DNA of 64,000 nucleotides, taken from Macrocystis pyrifera (lineage: Eukaryota; Sar; Phaeophyceae; Laminariales; Laminariaceae). Where the stretch lies: contig JASSKH010000006.1 of assembly GCA_031763025.1 (NCBI GenBank), positions 8,119,691 to 8,183,690 on the forward strand, given 5' to 3'. The notes under the pieces are model-generated. The model was given only the letters and a program-made list of their open reading frames with translations. It had not been told where the DNA came from and did not search any database. Of this stretch, positions 1 through 12,440 are shown in pieces. The translations under genes were made by a program, and so were the position numbers. Position 1 is the first letter of the stretch, and every line of letters begins with the position of its first letter.

Positions 1-3000
1 GCGGCAGACCGGGCCACCACGCCGCGGAATGCCAGGCAGCTCCCGCGCAAATGAATATCGCTTTCCCGGGTGCCGCTTCTCCTCAAGGTGACTGGCTGCA
101 GGAGACGCCCTACGGCAGTGGTGGGTATACCTCGGCCGGAGCTTCCCCGCCACAGCAACCCTCCTTCAGCACTTCCCCCTCCCCTGGCCCAGCGAACAAC
201 GGCAACCCTACGCCTACGTTCGATCCGCATCTCCTCACCGCGCAGTTTGCGCACCAAGGCAAGGCGAATGATGATTTGTTTTGGGTTAATGGGAGAGAAG
301 AGTGGGTAGCGGATTCGGGAGCAACTTTTCATGTGACTGGCAACCCTTTTGGTATGGTAAACTGTACTCCCCCTCCCCCTGGTAAGAGCCGTTTGGTGGT
401 CGGTGACATGAGGTTACTGAAGATAGAGTACTTCGGCCAGATTCCAATTGTGATGCACAGCTCTGAGGGTGACGTTCAAGTTAGGCTGATGGACGTAGCA
501 TACGTACCCGGTGTTCGCTTCAATTTATTTTCGCTTCATGCAGTAATGTTGAAATGCCCGGTGACACTTGATGCTCAGGGAGCTCACACGTTGAATGGAC
601 AGCTGTCTTTCGTGCGTAGGGACGCGGGTTCATACGTAGACGCCACGCGGATTGTAGAGACCCCGATTGCTGCCCTGTTTTGGCTCCTGGAAAAATGAGG
701 AGGATCGATATTAACGACCTTCACGTTGCACTTGCCCACTCCCATGCTGACACTCTCCGTGAGACGGCACGTCAGACATTAAGGTTTTTGGGGAGTTGGT
801 TCCGTGTGCTGGGTGTTCTGAGGCGAAAGGGAGGAGGATGGCGGTGCCGTGGACGACCGAGTGCCGTTCTACCAGGCCTCTGGAGCGTCTGTTCGTGGAT
901 CTGTCGGGACAACAGCCTACGTCTGCTGGCGGTGCGTCATACTTGATGATGATCGTCGACGACTACTCGCGACTGGGATGGCCGTATTTCTTGAAGCGGA
1001 AGTCCGACGTCCCGAAGGTCTTCGCTGGTTTCCTGGCCGACATCAACGCGAAGGGTGTGCCGTCCATCGTGGAGTGCCTTCGCTCGGACAACGGCACCGA
1101 GTTCACCAAGGCGGAGTTCGTGGAGTTGCTCAACCACCACGGCATCCGCCGCGAGTACACGCCCGTCGATTCTCCGAAGCATGACGGGGTGGTCGAGCGA
1201 CGGATCGCCATGACGCTGGAGCTTGCAATGGCGTCCCGCCTGGAGGCCACCCGCCTGTTCGGCGATGCAAGGATGCCGGCGACGCAGCCCCTCTGGGCTG
1301 AGTCATGCGTGTACGCGAGCGATGTGATCAACATGACGGCGAGGGTAAGGGACAAGCCGGAAATGCACTCGCCGTACCGAAAATTCTACGGGAGACCACC
1401 GTTAGCGCGGTTGCTCCCGTTTCTGAAGACGGGCTTCCACCACGTCAGGAGGACCCTGAAGACCGAGCCGAAGGCGGAGGCTTGCTTCTACCTCAACGGC
1501 GGCAACCACCACGCAGCTGACTGCAGCAAGATCCTGCTGATGTCTGGCCGAAGGTCGTTCTCCCGTGACGTCACTTGGGAACACCCGAGGAAACCGTTTG
1601 TGGGGTTACTGCCTTCGGAGGAGGAGAGCTCCCCGCCGCCGCCGTCGCCGTCGCCACCACCGCCGGGTGCGCCGGAGTCTCTGAGGGGCCCCGACGTATG
1701 GCCCGAGCCACCGTCCCCATCTCCACTGCTGCCGCCGCAACCGCCGTCATCAACGCCGCTACCACCGCCGCCGCCGCCGCCGTCGCCGTAGCCGTCGCCA
1801 CCGCCATCGCCGTCACCGTCGCCGTCGCTGCCGCCGTCATCGTCACCGCCGCCGCTATAGCCACCGTCACCGCCGCCGTCGCCGCCGTTATCATCGCCGT
1901 CGCCGCCGAAGCAGTCACCGCAGCCACAGCTTTCGCAGCGTGCTGCCCGGGCACTGGGTTATTATATCCCGGACCCGGGGGATGGCGATGTGCTGAGGGG
2001 GCGGACAAGGGGGGAGACTGCACGACACCAGGAGAGGGGTGGCGCTGTGCAGAGAGGGCGGACTAGGGGGGAGACCGCACGACACCAGGAGGGTGGGGGC
2101 GGTGTGCAGGGTGATCGGGCCAGGGGGGAAGCTGGGCGACATCCGGAAGGTGGAGATGTGCTGAGGGGGCGGACAAGAGGGGAGACTGCGCGGAACCGCG
2201 AGGCTATGGGGCATGAGCTGCTGTCGTTGATGGCAGCGCGGGAAGGTATAGGCCATGTACTTTTCCACCAAGCCCCACCGCGCGAGAACCCTCCCCTTCC
2301 CACACGCCCGGCGAGCGAGCTTTCGACGCCGAACTCGTATGCTGAAGCGTGTGCGGACGAGTATTCGGCCATCTGGAGACAGGCGATGGACAAGGAGTAC
2401 CATGGGCTGGCGGACGCGGGGACATTTGGAGCGACGTAGCAACCAGAGGGGCTCAACGTCATCTCGGCGAAGTGGGTGTTCGCCTGGAAGTCCAACGAGC
2501 ATGGTGACGTGGTGCGGGCGAAAGCAAGGCTGGTGGCACGAGGTTTCAAGCAGCGTGAGGGTATTGATTTCTTTGAGACTTTTGCTCCGACGCCTGCAGC
2601 GTCTTGTTTCCGTTTGTTGGGTGCTATTGCGTGCGAGTCGGGTTTGGATTTGTGTCTTTTTGATGCTGAGCAGGGTTCGTGCAGTCGAGTTTGGATGAGG
2701 ATGTATTCATGCGACTACCTCCCGGCTGCGGCGAAATGTCTGGTAAGGTGGTCAGGTTGAATCGCAGTCTCTACGGCTTGAAGCAAGCGTCGAGGTCGTG
2801 GCACAACCACCTTCTCACTCACATGAAGAGTCTAGGATTTGAGCAGAGCCCCGCTGACGCGTGTGTCATGAGGTTGGTCGAGTCGGGCTCTGTCTCCATT
2901 GTAACGGTAGTTCATGTGGATGATATTTTTGCTGTAGGACTCAAGGCTAGATGCGATCAGTTCTGTGACGACCTGAACAACCTTGTTCCGATCAACAATC

Positions 3001-4792
3001 TGGGCGAGTTGCGGTGGTATGCTGGTTGTTGTTTTTCGAGGGATTGGGATGCTGGTACTTTGACGATTTCGCAGCAGGCGTTCGCTGAAAATACCGCGGC
3101 GAGGTTTGGTGTTAGTTCTGGGAGGAATAACCCGCTTTCGACTGGTGTGAAGCTCGAGGAGTTTGACGAGAATGAACCCGTAGGTGATTGGCCTTTCCGC
3201 GAGTTGGTGGGGTGCTTGATGTGGCTTGCGAACCAAACACGACCAGATATTGCGAACGCAGTGAGGGCGGTAGCGAGGTACACGAATAGGCTGAGGGAAG
3301 TACACTGGAAGACAGCAGTCGGTATTTTAGAGTATGTATTTTCTACGAGTGATTTCGGCTTTACGTTCCAGAAGGGTAGCGGGCTTGAGCTGGTAGCGTT
3401 TGCAGATGCAGACTATGCCAACAAAGCCACTGACAGGAGGTCAGTTTCCGGTGGGGCCATCATGTGTGCTGGGGCGTGTGTGTGCTGGTTTTCTAGGACG
3501 CAGAAATGCGTCACACTCTCAACCACTGAGGCCGAATATGTAGCACTGGCAGACACCATCAAGGAGGCAATGTTCATGCGCTATGTATGGAGTTTTATTT
3601 TTCCGGGGTTTGGGGAGAGATGCATTACGGTTTTCGAGTATAACGAGGGGGCAAGGCACCTGGCACAAAATCCAGTGTGCACGTCGAATTCGAAGCACAT
3701 CGACGTACGACACCACTTTTTGCGCGAGCTTATTTTTAAGGGGGAGTTTGTTATTACCCATGTAGAGTCGGAGAAACAGCATGCAGACTTCTTGACAAAG
3801 CCGCTCAACAACACGGTGTTTCGTTACCACCGGGATTTTCTGATGAATATTTGACACGGTTTTTCCGAGGTGGAAGGTTTTATGTTATTTTTGAGTGAAG
3901 GATTTGTGTGAACTACGTATAAATCCGAAGATGCTGCCGTTTTTCCCTGGCTAATTCCGAGGATGATACCATTTCGTTCCTGGTGATGGATTTCGAGAGT
4001 TTTTGGTGTTTTCGAGTAGTCCCCACGTCAAATAAAATTCAAGCGAAGGAATGTATGCTATCTCGCATTACCGTCGCGATCTGTGTATCTATGGCGGGAG
4101 TAGGGGGCAAGGGGAGACCCTTGTCCGAGGGAACGGGGTTCCTTGCGATCTCTGGCATTTATTTTCTTGGCTTAATTTTTATTCTGATGAGTATGACTAC
4201 TGTGATGTTTTATATGATTTGCATTAATTCCTCATGAAATAGAGGGAGATTTTTTTTTGGATAAGGTTGAAGAGAGACTATGAAGCGCCTGGGGGCGTGT
4301 GCGGTCCATAGAAAATGTTTTCTGAGTTAGAGAGTTTGGATAGTATTTTGGAAATTGAGAGTTTGATTTTTGGTTCTGGAGTGAAATTATGTTTCTGAAT
4401 TTCGTTTGAGTTGGTCATAATATTGAGATGTTTCCACCCAGCGGAGTCGTACATTGTAGTGTACAGAGCTGGGGGGATATTAAAGTATGGTCGTGTATAA
4501 TGAGCAGGGGGGATATTGATTGTGCTCAGAAAACACGACGGAGACGTTACATCTAATATTAGGGAGTTCCATATATTGACATAGGATTATAGGAGAGGGA
4601 TATTTAGTCGGATATTCGGGGGGATAAACGGGAGGTTTATTCCCGCGTCATGTTGAATAATAACCTGCATACGATGCATGAGCTGTCACTCGACAGCTCG
4701 GATATAATATAAGAGGAGTTCCGTGTTACTGTCTGGAGTCAACCACGCGTTCCCGTGCCAGCTGCGCCTATACCTTTAGAGATCAATCAACA
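1..4792 (+). mobile_element. Ty1/copia LTR retrotransposon A, broken, left end outside window
   Basis: This is a fossil LTR retrotransposon of the Ty1/copia superfamily. The first ~35 bases encode a retroviral-type zinc knuckle of the form C-GRPG-H-HAAE-C, the end of gag. Then follow an aspartic protease with the ADSGA motif (~300-560), a GAG-pre-integrase segment (~695-790), an integrase core with D, D and E residues (~880-1250), a proline-rich linker (~1620-1800), a reverse transcriptase with VHVDD (~2470-3050) and an RNase H with the copia-type STTEAEY motif and a final HADFLTK (~3370-3850). The order protease-integrase-RT-RNaseH defines Copia rather than Gypsy. A purine tract precedes an LTR-like block at the 3' end. 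The coding part is broken in about five places. It is a relative of the convergent element to its right. The 5' LTR and most of gag lie outside the window. Confidence 0.93.
4514..4792 (+). repeat. LTR-like block between two convergent Copia elements
   Basis: The block is about 279 bp and has short inverted ends: TATTGATTG at its left, and CAATCAACA at its right, which reads TGTTGATTG on the other strand. A purine tract (AGCAGGGGGGA) abuts the left end, as expected for the 3' LTR of the plus-strand element. A TATA-like run (~4699-4712) lies in its right part, consistent with an LTR promoter. The right end is also abutted by a purine tract when read on the minus strand (GTTGGGGAG), so the neighbouring minus-strand element could claim it too. 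I favour the plus orientation because of its U5-like right end. No second copy of this LTR is in the window, so assignment to either element is not proven. Confidence 0.55.
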
Positions 4793-7700
4793 CTCCCCAA
4801 CAAACAAACAAAAAACTTCAATACCCGAAAATGAACAAAAACAACACTGGTTGTCACCATGTATTCATGGCAATGCTACGGTGAAAATCAAAAGACTCAC
4901 GCGGTATTGCTTTTGTAAGAAAATCCGCATGCTGAAAAGGTGACGACACGTGGATGATCGATATCTCTTTCCTCCCAACCAATTCCCTGAGAAAATGGTG
5001 TCGCACGTCGATGTGCTTGGAGTTGGAGTTGGTAATGGGGTTTGGTGCAAGTTGCACTGCACCCTCATTGTCCTCGAACACCGGTATGCATGGCATCCCC
5101 ACTTCTGGTAACATAAAGCGCCAAACCTGCCTAAAAAATAACACCTCTTTTACTACATCTGCAAGTGCCACGTACTCTGCTTCCGTTGTGGAAAGCGTGA
5201 CGCATTTCTGAGTCCTCGAAAACCATGACACACATGCACCACCACACATCACTAACCCCCCAGAAATTGACCTCCTGTCAGCTGCTTTACTAGCATAGTC
5301 TGCGTCAGCAAAAACCTGCAGATTTAGCCCCCCTACCGAACCTTTCTGAAAAGTAATCCCTAATGAACTCGTCCGTCTCACATATCCTAAAATACCAAGT
5401 GCCGCCTTCCAGTGGACACGCTTAGGCGCTGAGCAGTACCTAGCCACCGCTCTTACTGCGTTAGAGATGTCAGGTCGAGTCTGGGTTGATAGCCACATAA
5501 GTGAGCCTACCAGCTCGCGAAAAGGCCAGTGCCCTGGTGCTTCGTTCTCGTCGAACTCAGCAAGTCTCGCGCCAACAGAAAGCGGAACACTCTTACCAAA
5601 TTCGATCCCATACTCATCCGCCAACTGTTCAGCGAAAGTCTGCTGGGAAATCTTCAACACTCCCTTCTCCCAATCCCTCTCATAGAAACACCCCGAATAC
5701 CAACGCAACTCTCCCAAGTTCTTGACCGGTACCATCTGGTTCAAGTCCTTCCCGAGCCGATCACACCTCTCCTTCTCTCCTACTGCAAATATATCATCTA
5801 CATGCACCACTATAGTCATCACCACACTTGCTTCTTCCATCAAACGAAAAACGCATGCATCAGCCAAGCATTGCACAAAACCCAGAGTCTTTAAACATCT
5901 AGTAAGGTGCGCATGCCATTGCCTTGAAGCCTGCTTCAGGCCGTATAGACTCTTATTCAATCGTACAATCTTTCCGGACAACCTACCACAACCTCGGGGT
6001 AAGCGCATGAACACGTTTTCCTCGAGGCTTGATTGCACGAAAGCCTGCTCAATATCAAAATGGCATAAGTCAAGATCTAGCTCGCACGCCATCGCTGTCA
6101 ACAACCGGACACTCGAGACAGCAACGGTGGGCGCAAACAATTCCCCGAAATCAATGTTAGCTCTCTGCTCATCCCCCCGCGCTACTAATCTAGACTTGGT
6201 TTTCGTCGGCCAACCATACTCATCAGCCTTCCAATCAAAAACCCACATGGCGTTGATGAAGTTGGAGACTGGTTGCTACACTGGCTCAAACGTTCCCGCA
6301 TCCAACAATCCGTAGAACTCCCGCGCGGTCGAATCCGTCCAAAGATCAGCGTGCTCCGTCCGCATGGCCTCCTGATAACTCCGCGGCACCCTGAGATCCG
6401 ACGCGTAGCATTGCGGCAAATCCGGGGGCTTATGGGGCGGTCGTTGGTCGTCCAGCGTGGCGTCGATCTCCTCCCGAGTGGCCAGATTCGCCGCAAAAAC
6501 ACACGGTATCCCTCCGCGCCCCCCAGACGTTGCCGGCCCCTGACGTCCTTCAAGAGAGAATGCCTGTTCCCCGTGGTTCCCCGTAGACGACGGCTTGTCA
6601 CGGCGACCAGCGTTGATGGCACCATTCGTAGCCACCATCCCCACTAGCGTCGTTTTGTCTAGCAACGAGATGAGTCCGATGCTATGACTCAAACCCTGAT
6701 CGTTATTCACCGGCGATGGGGGACGCGGCTCCTCTGGCCCGGGTGAGTGTTGGACCGCCGGTGCGCCTGAAAAAGACACCGTTTTGGAACGAGTGCGTCC
6801 AGTTATCCTCTGCGGTGGCGGTGGCGACGGAAGCGGTGCTGGCGGCGGCGACGGAAGCGGCGTTGGCGGCGGTGACGGAAGCGGCGGTGGCGTGTAGGTG
6901 ATGCTATAATCTGCCGTTGTTGGTGCAGCGGCGTACACTGGTCCCCCCACGCCCGCTGGCGCTGGCAACGGCACCACGGGCACACGAGGAACCGTCCACA
7001 CCACGTCGCTTGAAAAACATATCCCGCCCGTCGAGCCCTTGATCACCTTTACGGCGGATGAGAGGTGGTTGTAGCCGTTGTTCAGGAAACAGCACAACAC
7101 CGACTGTACGTCGGATTTAGTGGAGCGATCCACCCGCATCATACCTTCCTGGAAGAACGGCACCACCTGCAGATGCGGCAGTCGCGAGAAGAACACCTCG
7201 TATGGTGACCGCCACCCGGTGTTGGCCTTGGTCGCCGAGCGGTTGAAGCAGTCGGCAGCCCAAAGTACAGCCTCCAGCCACAGGCGGTCCCCGTTAGCGC
7301 CTATGTAGGGGATGCGGCCGAGGTCGACCCCCGGAAAAAGCCGCCGAATCTCGCGACGAGCCGCATGGCCCCCCTTCATTGCGCGCCAAATCGCGCTCTC
7401 GACAACGGCGTTTTGTTGTGGCTTACCCGGGCCGTGTATTCTCGACGGATTCCAGCGGAGTCGCAGAAGTCGATGTAGCTACGGCTGGTGAACTCCCCAC
7501 CGTTGTCCGTGCGGAAGCAGTGCGGCCGCCCCATGTGGTTCATGTCGGCGACGAACTTCTGGACGTACTTGGTGGTCTCGGACTTCCTCGCCATGCCGTA
7601 CGGCCTCATCCACCGTGATGCGCTGTCCACGAACATGATCAGATACACTGACCCGCCCAAAGACGGCTCGTAGGGGCCCGCTAGGTCGATGTGCACAGTC

Positions 7701-8806
7701 TCCATCGGCCTCTCCGCTCGTGCTGTCGTCCTCCGTGGCACCCCGGCGCGCACACCTTTCGCCTCCAAGCACCCGGCACACGGCTGCAGTACACCAGTCA
7801 AGGTTACGCCTTGCTGCATAGCCGTTTCCCTCAACAAAAGTTCGTTCAGGTGGCCGGAGGAAAAATGAAAATGATTAATATCAATCCTTTTCCCAGACTT
7901 TCCAACGGAAAAGGGACGGGGCCCCGGGGCAAGTACCGATGCAGCAGTTGGTTTTACACTGTAAACATCATACTCTTCGGGGGCATGCTTGTCTGATTCC
8001 TCAAGCGCTTGCGCTTCTACAAAACCAATGGGGGTTGGAAAAAAGGAAGTGGGTGGGGTGTTATCAAACCCATCCATAAGACTAGTGTCCATGAACACGT
8101 CCAAGTTGGGGGCCTGCAATCTGCGGACAGCAACAAGGGAGCTCATTCCTACTACTCCTCGCTCTACTCCGGGGGGTGACACTGCTGACGGCTCTGCAGG
8201 CACTACACCATTAACGGCGGGCGGGACACCAGACACCACAGGCACTATGCCGCGAACGGCAGGCGGGAAACCTAGATTCGCAGGGGGGTGGGGACCAGGC
8301 ACCTCAGGCACTATGCCGGGCCCTCCCTTATCTACGTCTGTGGAAGGTAGGGGTTGCGAAAGGGGGGGGAGTGAACCACTCGTCACAGCATGCTCAGACG
8401 GGGGGCGGGGGGCAACACCAGATAAAACAGGCACAGCAGTAAGTCCGACTGTGGGGGTTGGTTCTAAACGGGTCGCGCGCAAACATGATCCAATCTCGTC
8501 ACGAGGAAAAGTAAGTCGATTGTCAAAGAGGTGTACCCCCTCTTTGTCAAGCGTGATGATTTGGCGGGATTGAGCATCGTGGAGAGAAAAAAGATTGAAT
8601 CCAATACCCTCCGTGACATACACGTTAGTGAGCTTCACGTTGAAGTCAACCTTGGAATGCATCCTTAGATTAAGACTGCCTATTCCTTGCACGAAGATAT
8701 CTTATCGATCGACTTCGCTAGCGTAATAGACCGCTTCGTGCGGGGGATGGCCTCGTCGCTATGGCCGCGACATGATGTCGGGTGTTGTGCAAAGACGTGT
8801 AGAAGA
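4793..8806 (-). mobile_element. Ty1/copia LTR retrotransposon B, broken
   Basis: This fossil Copia element is read right to left. Recognisable parts are a protease C-terminus (GIGFNLFSLHDAQ) and GAG-pre-integrase segment (~8690-7850), an integrase core (~7770-7380), the rest of integrase with a proline-rich linker (~7380-6700), a reverse transcriptase with VHVDD (~6250-5690) and RNase H with STTEAEY and a final HADFLTK (~5350-4860). The reverse transcriptase and RNase H are clearly related to those of the plus-strand element to its left, but far from identical, so these are two separate insertions of one lineage. The coding part is broken in about three places and gag is not recognised. The RT-RNase H segment is a single open frame of 464 codons, so it is less decayed than its neighbour. 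Confidence 0.92.
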
Positions 8807-9200
8807 TGTTAATACATATTTATTACTCGTTGCTGTCGGGAAGGAGGGAAACAAAAGAGAGAGTGAGCTGTGATGCGTCACTCTTGTTCCCCTCTCCCAA
8901 ATCATGTATTCACCTCCGTATTTGCCAAAGTTCTACAATCAGTCCTTCTCAATCACTGGGAACTTCCTAGAGCCATCCTGTATTCCCAGGAAGTCAATCC
9001 AGTCTCATACTACCTCAAGGAGTATTGTTCGAACCTTATCTCAATATCGGAATTCCGTACTATCTCCCGTCAGAATATCCCATCCAATAAATAATTAACC
9101 GTTTACTCGTACATGCCATACGTATGACCCACTGATATTTGGCTCATCCGCATACTATTCGATCAACGTATCCTATACATCAACCACATGCTACAGAACA
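8807..9200 (-). repeat. Possible 5' LTR of Copia element B
   Basis: On the minus strand this block starts TGTTCTGTAG and ends ATGTATTAACA. Such TGTT...AACA ends are usual for Copia LTRs. It lies just upstream of the recognisable coding part of the minus-strand element. Its right third on that strand is pyrimidine-rich and followed by AATAAA-like sequence, which resembles a U5 region. I cannot match it to the block at 4514-4792, so the LTR pair is not confirmed. The call rests on position and end sequence only. Confidence 0.35.
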
Positions 9201-10529
9201 TCGTGCGACCACAATATCTATTCAATGTATTGATCACTTAGTCTTTGACTCGCAGCAGTCGCACTCACAGCGCCTAAATACCTGACAAGAATATCAAAAG
9301 CAAGAATATCCCATTCGTACCGTACATACATTTTTCAGTCCGACTTGAATCGCCCCAGGCTACATCCAAAAATGTATTACACGAGAATATACCTCACCCC
9401 GCTGGGATCGAAAAGGGGTGCTACGGATTTAATTGCTGTACAAATATCATTTGCAGTGGTCGCACTCGCAGCGGCTGAAAAGCAGCAATGTTGAGAGTTC
9501 GATTGAAGGCCCGCCAAGACGAAAGAGGACGTCAGCAATCGCTGCCGGTAGACATCTGCTTGCATCGTCTGCAGCAACAGAAGCGGCGTGGTTTAACGTG
9601 TGCGGCGGGATTCCGAGCACTGGGCTCGGAGAGGGGTCCCGGTCCGCGATTGTTTGAAAACAGGAAATGTCACCATGACTCAATGAAAGAACGGAGTTTG
9701 TGTCACTATTTCCAAGTCAAACGTATCCTTCAGCCGGGTGAAAAGAAATGCCACAGGATACTCGTACCCTACTTGTGCTCGTAGTTCTCGACGAACAAGA
9801 ACGGGATCGATGCTATTTCAAAGTATGGGGGTGGACATGAATGCACCTGGTACCTGGTATATTGGTGAATGCCACGTATCGCGAGGGGTTATTAACGGGG
9901 GACTTGGTAGTGCTTAACACGGCGTCGGGTGGGAAAGGGCTTCGACTAAGAACCCGCCAACACGATAGAGGATATCAGCACTGTATTTTTTCTTTGGAGG
10001 TGATCATTAGAAAACAACAACGGTCGATAATGTGACAGGCTTGTGACGGATTGGTTCTGATAGCAAGCTTGTGGCTGGTTCATGGTGATCCGCGCGTTGT
10101 ACAAGTGCTGGCTTGAATTTATGTGGGTCTAAAACAAGAGTAGAAGATGACAGTTCACATCAAACTACTCGGAAAAAAAAATACTAAAGTGGGCATCAAA
10201 ACCCGACGCTATTCCCTGTAGTTAGGTGGGCATTAAAGCAAATTATGTGTAAGTAATAGATTTGGGATTGCGACAAAAATCCAACGTCAAAGTAGGTATG
10301 CATGGGCACGAGTGAAATGTATTTATTTTCTGGAAAAGCCCGATGATAGCACACCATTCTAATACATCTTTTATTGTTGTGGTTGCCATCCGACAATGTG
10401 TAGTGTTGTTGCAAAAACGACTGAGAAACAGAAAGTGAAGAAAGCGCAGCATTATCATACGACAAGTCAGAACCGATGTGACGCGCATGAAGACTACCAC
10501 AACCAACATCCCTCCATCTCATCCACGAA
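9201..10529. other. Unassigned stretch with a short internal duplication
   Basis: I see no supported gene. A ~45-bp block containing CCCGCCAAGACGAAAGAGGA (from ~9510) recurs in degenerate form from ~9953, so part of the stretch is an old duplication about 445 bp apart. The word TACCTGGTA, scattered through the window, occurs at 9851. Open frames are short and without recognisable motifs. Confidence 0.4.
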
Positions 10530-12440
10530 AAACGAGCACTCCCCTGCATGAGCACTCCCGATCAAGCATCTACCCAAAACTTGCCGTCCAACAAAATGGT
10601 TGGTTTATACCTGCTGCGCGCATATTTCAACGCGCAGAAGGTCGTGCGATTTTGCTGGTCTGCACTGCTATCGGTAGTACCTAGGAGCGAGTCCCTGCCG
10701 TCTCACTCTCTGTGCAACTCTTTCACCTCATTCTCCAACCCCTCTCACCACGTACTACCACTGCCTTTACTTCCGGTACCCCTGATCCTACCACCTCCAC
10801 CCGCAAGGGCCAAGTCCTCTTCCCCAGGCGCTCCCGAAGAAGCATCTGCCAAAAACCCGCGGTCCATCAAAATGGCTGGTTTATAACTGCTGCGCGCATG
10901 TTCCAACGCGCAGAAGGCCGTGCGGTGTTGCTGGTCTGCTCTGCTATTGGTAGTAACTAGGACTGTGTTCCTGCCGTCTCCCTCTCTCCGCAGCTCTTCA
11001 ATCTTTTACAATCCTTCCCCCCACTTATTACCAATACTGCTACTTCGCGTACCCCTCACCGTGCCACCGCCAACCGCAAGAGCACCCCCAAAGAAGCGTC
11101 TACCAAAAACCCGCTGTCCAGCAAAATGGCTGGTTTATAACTGCTGCACGCATGTTTCAACGCGCAGAAGATCGTGCGGTGTTGTTGGTCTGCACTATCG
11201 GCAGTACCTAGGAGAAAGTCCCTACCGTCTCGCTCTCTCTCTAGCTCTTCTACCTTCTCCAACCCCTCACCCTATGTACTACCACTGCTGCTACTTCCCG
11301 TACCCCTGACTATGCCACCTCCAACCGCAAGGGCCCAGTCCTCCTTCCCGAGCACTCCCGAGGAAGCATCCACCAAAAACCCGCTGTCCATCAAGATGAC
11401 TGGTTTATAACTGCTGCACGCATGTTTCAACGCGCAGACGGTCGTGCGGTGTTGTTGGTCTGCACTGCCATCGGTAGTACCTAGGAGTGAGTCCCTGCCG
11501 TCTCGCTTTCTCTGTAGCTCTTCTACGTTCTCCAACTCCCCTCCCACGCACTACCACTGCTGCTAATTTCTCTACCCCTGACCCTGCCACCTCCAACCGC
11601 AATGGCCAAGTCCTCCTTCCCAAGCACTCCCGAGGAAGCATCTACCAAAAACCCGCTCTCCACAAAAATGGCTGGTTTATAACTGCTGCGCGCATGTTTC
11701 AACGCGCAGAAGGTCGTGCGGTGTTGTTGGTCTGCACTATCGGTAGTACCTAAGAGAGAGTCCCTGCCGTTTCGCTCTCTCTCTAGCTCTTCTACCTTCT
11801 CCAACCCCTCACCCTATCTATGTACTACCACTGCTGCTACTTCCCGTACCCCTGACCCTGCCACCTCCAACCGCAAGGGCCCAGTCCTCCTTCCCAACTC
11901 CCGAGGAAAAATCTACTAAAAACCCGCTGTCCTCTAAAATGGCTGGTTTATAACTGCTGCGCGCATGTTTCAACGCGCAGACGGCCGTGCGGTGTTGTTG
12001 GTCTGCACTGCCATCGGTAGTACCTAGGAGTGAGTCCCTGCCGTCTCGCTTTCTCTGTAGCTCTTCTACGTTCTCCAGCTCCCCTCCCACTCACTACCAC
12101 TGCTGCTAATTTCTCTACCCCTGACCCTGCCACCTCCAACCGCAAGGGCCCAGTCCTCCTTCCCAAGAACTCCCGAGGAAGCATCTACCAAAAAACCTCT
12201 GTCCTTAAAAATGGCTGGTTTATAATATTGCTGTGCGCATGTTTCGACGCGCAGAAGGTCGTGCGATGTTGCTGGTTCACACTGCAATCCGCCGTGTTTA
12301 GCAGAGAGTTCCTGCCGTCTCGCACTCTCTGTAGCCATACCTCCTCCTCGATTTCTTCCCCCCTCAACAGCGCTACTTCTCTTCAAGCCACTACACCTCT
12401 CGTTTCTGCTTGGGTCGCCCTTACTGTTATCCATGCCGTG
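10530..12440. repeat. Tandem array of seven ~270-bp units with dimeric higher-order structure
   Basis: A conserved block ATGGCTGGTTTATAA, or close variants, begins near 10596, 10872, 11126, 11396, 11668, 11939 and 12211, giving periods of 276, 254, 270, 272, 271 and 272 bp. Each unit continues with a perfect or near-perfect hairpin, CTGCGCG-CATGTTTCAA-CGCGCAG, then pyrimidine-rich DNA. Units 3 and 5 share variants (CACTATCGG, CCCTCACCCTAT), while units 4 and 6 share others (CTGCCATCGG, TACGTTCTCCA, CTAATTTCTC). The later part therefore grew as a ~543-bp dimer. Unit lengths are not multiples of three, so the open frames that cross the array are unlikely to be one protein. Confidence 0.9.

Noticed and set aside
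1571-2066. Alanine-rich frames on both strands within the first Copia element.
   Set aside because: They are shadows of the GCC-rich, proline-coding linker of the element.
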